Shown: positions 59,335 to 64,000 of the stretch, piece by piece
Position numbering within the stretch: position 1 is the first letter of the stretch
Layout of the letters: every line of letters starts with the position of its first letter
NCBI GenBank assembly: GCA_029204045.2
Contig: CM055077.1
Span: 15,328,584-15,392,583 of the forward strand
Direction: 5' to 3'
From: Tillandsia leiboldiana
Lineage: Eukaryota > Streptophyta > Magnoliopsida > Poales > Bromeliaceae
Length of the DNA stretch: 64,000 nt
Program-made: the position numbers and the translations under genes
The notes under the pieces: model-generated
The model's database searches: none
The model's input: the letters and a program-made list of their open reading frames with translations, nothing else
Told to the model about the DNA's origin: nothing

Positions 59335-60686
59335 ACTGAAGAAGGCGAGCGAGGAAAAAAAAAATAGAAGAGAAAGGACGATAAAATAATAAATAAAATT
59401 AGTGCAAGCGATGAATTATTTATTGATTTAAAAAAAGTGATGAATATCACACCAAATACCACAAAGACGATAAACTATTTATTACTTTTCTAAATACCAT
59501 AAATTGTTCACCGTTTTTATGAAATTATTAAAATTTTAGAAAGACTATTTATTACTTCAGTAGTGCTACCGGTACACCCCGCTTCGGGGTGTACATCATA
59601 CACCCCGAAGCTGGGTGGCTGCGATTTATGAGAATTAAGCGGGATTTCTAAGGCTTCTATTCTCACCCTGCCTCTTCTCTTTTCTCTCTATCTAAAACAC
59701 TCTCCCCTCCATTCTCTCTCTCGCGCTCGCTCTCTCTCCATTCCCTCTCTCTCTCGTGCTCGCGCTCTCTCTCTAGGGCTCTTTCTCTTTCTTTCGCCCG
59801 CTCGCTACGACTCTCGACCAGCAGCCGAGGGCTGGTCAAAGCAGGCCTCTCTCTTCTCCGTCGTCTAGGGTTGCCTTCGAATCGCCTTGCTCAGCACCCG
59901 AGGACCGCTCGACGAAGAGCTCTCTCGCCTCCGTCATCTCCGTTGTGTAGGGTTTAGGGTTTAGTTACCTCGCCTCGCCGCGCCGATCGGTATGGTTTCC
60001 TATTTTTGCATTGTGTACATTGTGTACCGGTACCAACTTGGGGAACACCTTTGTACCGGTACACTTATTTTTGTACCGGAACACCTTTGTAGGGTTTCCT
60101 TATTTTAGTTTTCCTTTTTCTGTTTTTGCTTCAATTTTTGAAGGGCACATTCTCAGATGACATGGTCACAACTGGAATTTCACCCATAGCACTACTCATG
60201 TCTTTAAGAGCTGAAGACTCCTGAATTCAGCAATTTAAAAGAAAAAAATAATAATAATCCAATTAGACCATTTCCTTTGTACAGAAATAAGTGTACCGGT
60301 ACATTGTGTACATTGTGTACCGGTACCAACCTGAGGAACACATATGTACCGGTACACTTATTTGTGTACCGGAATACCCCTGTAATACTAGTGTCAAGAA
60401 ATTAAAGAAAAAAACACTGCAACATCTACCTTAATCTTCTAGAGAAGATCATAACCAGTCATTGCAGGCATGCAGTAGTCCGTGATGATCAAATTCACCT
60501 CAATGAACCGAATTCTTGTAATTGTTCAGGACTATTGACCTTTTAAAGAGCTGTACAACATGAATATATGGGTACCATATATTACAATTGTTACAATTGT
60601 AACATTTTGCAATTGGTCAGGAATATTGGTTTAGGTAACAGCTATATATGGTTTCAGTACAGTCATATAGACAAAACAGATTAGTT
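59335..60686. other. Intergenic DNA with CT-rich leader-like segment and GTACCGGTAC repeats
   Basis: Bases 59563-59615 hold a hairpin (CACCCCGCTTCGGGGTG) and a repeated CACCCCGAAG. Bases 59655-59990 are CT-rich with TAGGGTTTAGGGTTTAG, like a plant 5' untranslated region, but no downstream gene is seen. A 90-bp block built on TGTACCGGTAC palindromes occurs twice (60010-60100 and 60290-60385). The rest is AT-rich with no recognised feature. Confidence 0.55.
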
Positions 60687-60691
60687 GTATG

Positions 60692-61267
60692 TGTGACGCC
60701 CCACTTCCCAGGGGGTCACCCATCCTAGAACTACTCTAGCTCTAGCACGCTTAACTCTCATGTTCCTCTTGGATCTTGCTACCATCCAAAATGCTATAGC
60801 CGGGTTAGAGATTTAGTCCTATTATATCATTTATATAGATGACTAATCCAAATTCCGGGGGTGTCACATTCTTCCCCCCTTTAAGCCCTGACGTCCACGT
60901 CAGGCTCAAGCACACTCACAAGCACCAGGCGATGTGAGACTCGTCTCGCTAGCCTTAGCCGACCTTGTGAGGAGCTGCACTCCACTCACAACGGTCATTA
61001 GCCGGGGAGCCTCGCTCTACCCGCTATATAACCCTGGCTCAGCCGAAACTCATCTCACATTTCCGGCTGGTGAATGGCTCTGATACCAACTGAGACGCCC
61101 CACTTCCCAGGGGGTCACCCATCCTAGAACTACTCTAGCTCTAGCACGCTTAACTCTCATGTTCCTCTTGGATCTTGCTACCATCCAAAATGCTATAGCC
61201 GGGTTAGAGATTTAGTCCTATTATATCATTTATATAGATGACTAATCCAAATTCCGGGGGTGTCACA
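60692..61267 (-). mobile_element. TRIM, 576 bp, second full copy
   Basis: Same structure and length as 9397-9972: 177-bp LTRs at 60692-60868 and 61091-61267, primer site and purine tract on the minus strand. Its target duplication is GTATG (60687-60691, 61268-61272). The two copies share nearly all their sequence, and the right LTR here begins TGAGACGCC. Confidence 0.95.
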
Positions 61268-61385
61268 GTATGCTTTCCTTGCTTTCATCAGTGCATATAT
61301 AGCTCTTTAAACAGTCCATATTGCTTTGAATAGTCCATAAATTCATGTTGTACTAAGATATGATTTTATCAATACAAACTGGCAG

Positions 61386-63044
61386 CGCAGATGGTTGGAA
61401 TTGTTGAAAGATTATGATGTAGACATATTATACCATCCTGGCAAGGCCAACGTGGTTGCTGATGCCCTGAGCAGGAGAGCAGTACAGAGTCTATCTTTGA
61501 GGATCACCGATCAGGCGCCATTACTTGAGCAGATGAGGCGGTTAGAGCTCGAGGTTGTGTCCCCTGGGGTCTCTGCTAGACTTATGTCTCTAGTCGTGCA
61601 GCCCACTCTGTTGGACAGGATTCGGGAGAGACAGAGTGAGGACCCCCACCTGGTGAGGATTCGAGAGCAGATGCAGACTGGTTTGATAGGGGACTTCTCA
61701 GTCGATGCTGCGGGAGTACTACGGTACAGGGACCGCGCGTGTGTGCCTATGGACGCAGAGATCCGAGAGCAGATCTTGAGGGAGGCCCACTATACACCTT
61801 ATACCATCCATCCTGGTGGGACTAAGATGTATAGGGATCTTAAGGCACAGTTTTGGTGGAATGGGATGAAAAGAGACATTGGGAGATTTGTAGCACACTG
61901 TCTAACTTGTCAGCAAGTAAAAGCGGAGCATCGAGTACCTGCTGGCAAGTTGCAGAGTCTCCCAATCCCTGAATGGAAATGGGAACATGTTACGATGGAT
62001 TTTGTCACTAGTTTGCCGAGAGCACATACGGGAGCGGATGCTATCTGGGTAGTCGTGGACAGGCTTACCAAGTCCGCTCACTTTCTGCCGGTTCAGATGA
62101 CTTGGCCGATGGAGCGACTCGCACAGGTGTACTTGGCTGAGGTTGTTAGATTACACGGAGTACCTGTTTCCATCGTTTCAGATAGAGACCCGAGGTTTGT
62201 CTCACATTTCTGGAGGAGTTTACAGACGGCCTTGGGGACGCAGCTCCGATTCAGTACAGCATTCCACCCGCAGACCGATGGGCAGTCAGAGCGCACTATT
62301 CAGACCCTCGAGGATATGTTGAGAGCATGCATTCTGGACTTTGGAGGAGGATGGCACCGACACTTGGGATTAGTTGAGTTTGCGTACAACAACAGCTATC
62401 AAGCGAGCATTCAGATGGCTCCGTTTGAAGCGTTGTATGGACGCAAGTGTCGGTCACCCCTTTATTGGAGTGACGTGGGTGAGAAGAAGACTTTGGGTCC
62501 TGATCTACTGTTAGAGGCAGAGGAAAAGGTCAGATTGATACGACGATACCTCGAGACCGCCCAGAGTCGACAGAGGAGTTATGCTGATACTCGACGGCGA
62601 GACTTAGAGTTTCAGGTGGGTGACCATGTTTTTCTGAAAGTCTCGCCTTCGAAGGGGATTCGGAGATTTGGTATTCGTGGGAAACTGAGCCCTCGTTATA
62701 TTGGACCTTTTGAGGTGTTGGAGCGCTTAGGGCCAGTTGCCTACAGGCTTGCGCTTCCTCCCAGACTTTCGGGTGTTCACAATGTTTTTCATGTTTCGAC
62801 ATTGAGGAGGTATGTTCATGACCCGTCTCATATCATCGATTTCACCCCTTTGGAGGTTGCTGAGGACCTGAGCTATGTTGAGCGGCCGTTGAGGATCATG
62901 GACCGTGAGGTTAGGGAGCTGCGCAGTCGGGCCATCCCGTATGTGAAGGTCCTCTGGAGCAGTCATGATGAGCGCGAGGCTACCTGGGAGTTGGAGTCAG
63001 CGATGATGGATGCTCACCCCCACTTGTTTGAGGCCCCTGCCTGA
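61386..63044 (+). CDS. Ty3/gypsy chromovirus pol, C-terminal part (RNase H end, integrase, chromodomain)
   Basis: The open frame enters at QRRWLELLKDYDVDILYHPG (end of RNase H) and continues to the stop at 63042-63044. The integrase has the zinc-binding HHCC region (ending FVAHCLTCQQVKAEH) and the DDE core: Asp in VTMDFVTSLP, Asp in SDRDPRFVSHFW, Glu in DGQSERTIQTLED. A GPY/F module (LSPRYIGPFEVLERLGPVAY) and a chromodomain-like tail (VKVLWSSHDEREATWELE) follow, which targets insertion to chromatin in chromoviruses. Reverse transcriptase, protease and gag are missing: sequence before 61386 is unrelated, so the element is 5' truncated. The frame is fully open, so the loss is fairly recent. Confidence 0.95.
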   Translation, partial: RRWLELLKDYDVDILYHPGKANVVADALSRRAVQSLSLRITDQAPLLEQMRRLELEVVSPGVSARLMSLVVQPTLLDRIRERQSEDPHLVRIREQMQTGLIGDFSVDAAGVLRYRDRACVPMDAEIREQILREAHYTPYTIHPGGTKMYRDLKAQFWWNGMKRDIGRFVAHCLTCQQVKAEHRVPAGKLQSLPIPEWKWEHVTMDFVTSLPRAHTGADAIWVVVDRLTKSAHFLPVQMTWPMERLAQVYLAEVVRLHGVPVSIVSDRDPRFVSHFWRSLQTALGTQLRFSTAFHPQTDGQSERTIQTLEDMLRACILDFGGGWHRHLGLVEFAYNNSYQASIQMAPFEALYGRKCRSPLYWSDVGEKKTLGPDLLLEAEEKVRLIRRYLETAQSRQRSYADTRRRDLEFQVGDHVFLKVSPSKGIRRFGIRGKLSPRYIGPFEVLERLGPVAYRLALPPRLSGVHNVFHVSTLRRYVHDPSHIIDFTPLEVAEDLSYVERPLRIMDREVRELRSRAIPYVKVLWSSHDEREATWELESAMMDAHPHLFEAPA

Positions 63045-63091
63045 GGTATGACTTTTGTTTCGAGGACGAAACTTTTTCTTGTAGGGGAGGA

Positions 63092-64000
63092 TGTAGTGTA
63101 CTGGCTTTTCCCATGCAACTTTCCGGTGAATCCATTGTGTAGAACACCTAGCGTTGGTGTCTGGCCCATGGTGCATCGAAGGGGTGCCACAGATGGACCT
63201 TGTGAGACTTTGATAGTGGAATTGGCCTTCGGCTGTAATTGCCAAATTTTAGAAAAGGTTTTGGGCCAATCTGAGGTTGGATTTGGATTCAGCGCGGAAA
63301 AACGCTTGAAAACGGCTATTTGCTTGTTGAATTTGGAGTCCGGATGACCAAATGCGGGCTTCCGGAAGTTTGGGGGGATTTTCGGTGCATGGGGGTGACA
63401 CGTGGACCGGCCCGAGCCACGTGGCGGCCTCTTATTGGCCGGCTCACGCAGCTGGGTCCACGGGGAGGCGCGGCGGTGCATGGATCGCGGCGGGGGGACG
63501 CGTGGCGTGCCCTGGTAGGCGGGCGCACGCGGCACGGCTCACCGGTCTGGCGGGGTTGCGGTGGACCGGGCGCATGACGCGTGGCGGCTTCTGATTCGCG
63601 GGCCCACGTAGGCGCGGTCCACGGCGTGCGCGAGGGGGGCGCCTCGGTACTGTGCGCGCACAGTGGCGCCAGCGGGGCGGTCGGCCGCACTCGAGTGCGA
63701 CACGCGTCGCCTCGCGGTTGGGCGGCCGTACCTACCCCGCTGACCGCGAGGGGGCCACGTGGCGCGTTGCGGGCCGCCGGGGTTGCTGTCCCCTGTTCGG
63801 GGTGACGTGGCCGTCCCAGGGACTTCCGGGCGCGTCGGACGGGAGATATACAACCCGGTTTCCGGGCGCAGTGCGCCCGGAAACCGCGCCCGAAACCCGG
63901 CCCATTATGCATTGTGGGCTGGGCCTATAAATAGGACCCCCCTTTCGTTTCTTTGTCTTTTTGGACCCCTTTTTCACTGGGCTTCCTTCACAGAAGTTCC
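63092..64000 (+). repeat. Start of the 3' LTR of the chromovirus
   Basis: Follows the GAGGACGAAACTT sequence and purine tract (GTAGGGGAGGA) after pol, beginning TGTAGTGTACTGG. Contains multiple CACGTGG and GACGTGGC motifs (63408-63810), GGGCGCAGTGCGCCCGG palindromes (63862-63880) and a TATAAATAGG box near 63925. It is related in layout to the LTRs at 8992 and 21149 and continues beyond the window. Confidence 0.88.

Overview
This window is nuclear DNA from a flowering plant, very probably a commelinid monocot. Supporting signs are a spliced RACK1 gene with a GC-rich first exon, several classes of plant transposon, LTRs primed by initiator tRNA-Met, and a strayed piece of plastid ycf2. The species cannot be fixed from the sequence alone; pineapple or a relative is only a guess. 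About 80 percent of the window is transposable-element DNA, and only one ordinary host gene is clearly intact.

Layout. 1-330: degraded plastid ycf2 fragment. 709-6999: a Mutator-like element (MULE) with a spliced mudrA-type transposase gene broken by one in-frame stop, followed in the same direction by an apparently intact six-exon gene for a plant mobile domain (PMD) protein, and ending in six 28-bp palindromes and a long terminal repeat. 7884-16927: an LTR retrotransposon (TSD GTAGG) whose 5' LTR holds a hAT-like MITE (8-bp TSD) and a large solo LTR (TSD ACGGC); that solo LTR itself holds a 576-bp TRIM (TSD ACCGC). 18880-19250: a broken gene fragment. 19381-21103: two Harbinger/Tourist-like elements sharing one TAA target site. 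21149-25024: a second large solo LTR (TSD ACGCT). 25088-26188: two fold-back MITEs sitting inside microsatellites. 26406-27527: a non-autonomous MULE with about 262-bp terminal inverted repeats and a perfect 9-bp TSD; its ends match the end of the PMD-bearing MULE.

28373-31233 is RACK1 (two exons, telo-boxes and TGGGCC elements upstream), the only clearly functional host gene. 32197-32890 is a relic of a chromovirus. 33490-37973 is a truncated LTR with a 3.3-kb insertion. 37974-58367 is a reverse-strand gypsy element with decayed gag and protease and a very short 171-bp LTR. It is split by a younger reverse-strand retrotransposon with 4.6-kb LTRs (TSD AGATC), and a 4.78-kb segment across that junction is tandemly duplicated. 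60692-61267 is a second TRIM, and 61386-64000 is the end of a chromovirus pol gene plus the start of its 3' LTR.

How the parts relate. The short LTR at 58197 resembles the TRIM LTRs, so the gag-bearing element may be the autonomous relative of the TRIMs. The PMD-bearing MULE may be the source family for the element at 26406. The large LTRs share a common promoter style: dense ACGTGGC motifs, GGGCGCCCG palindromes and a TATAAATA box.
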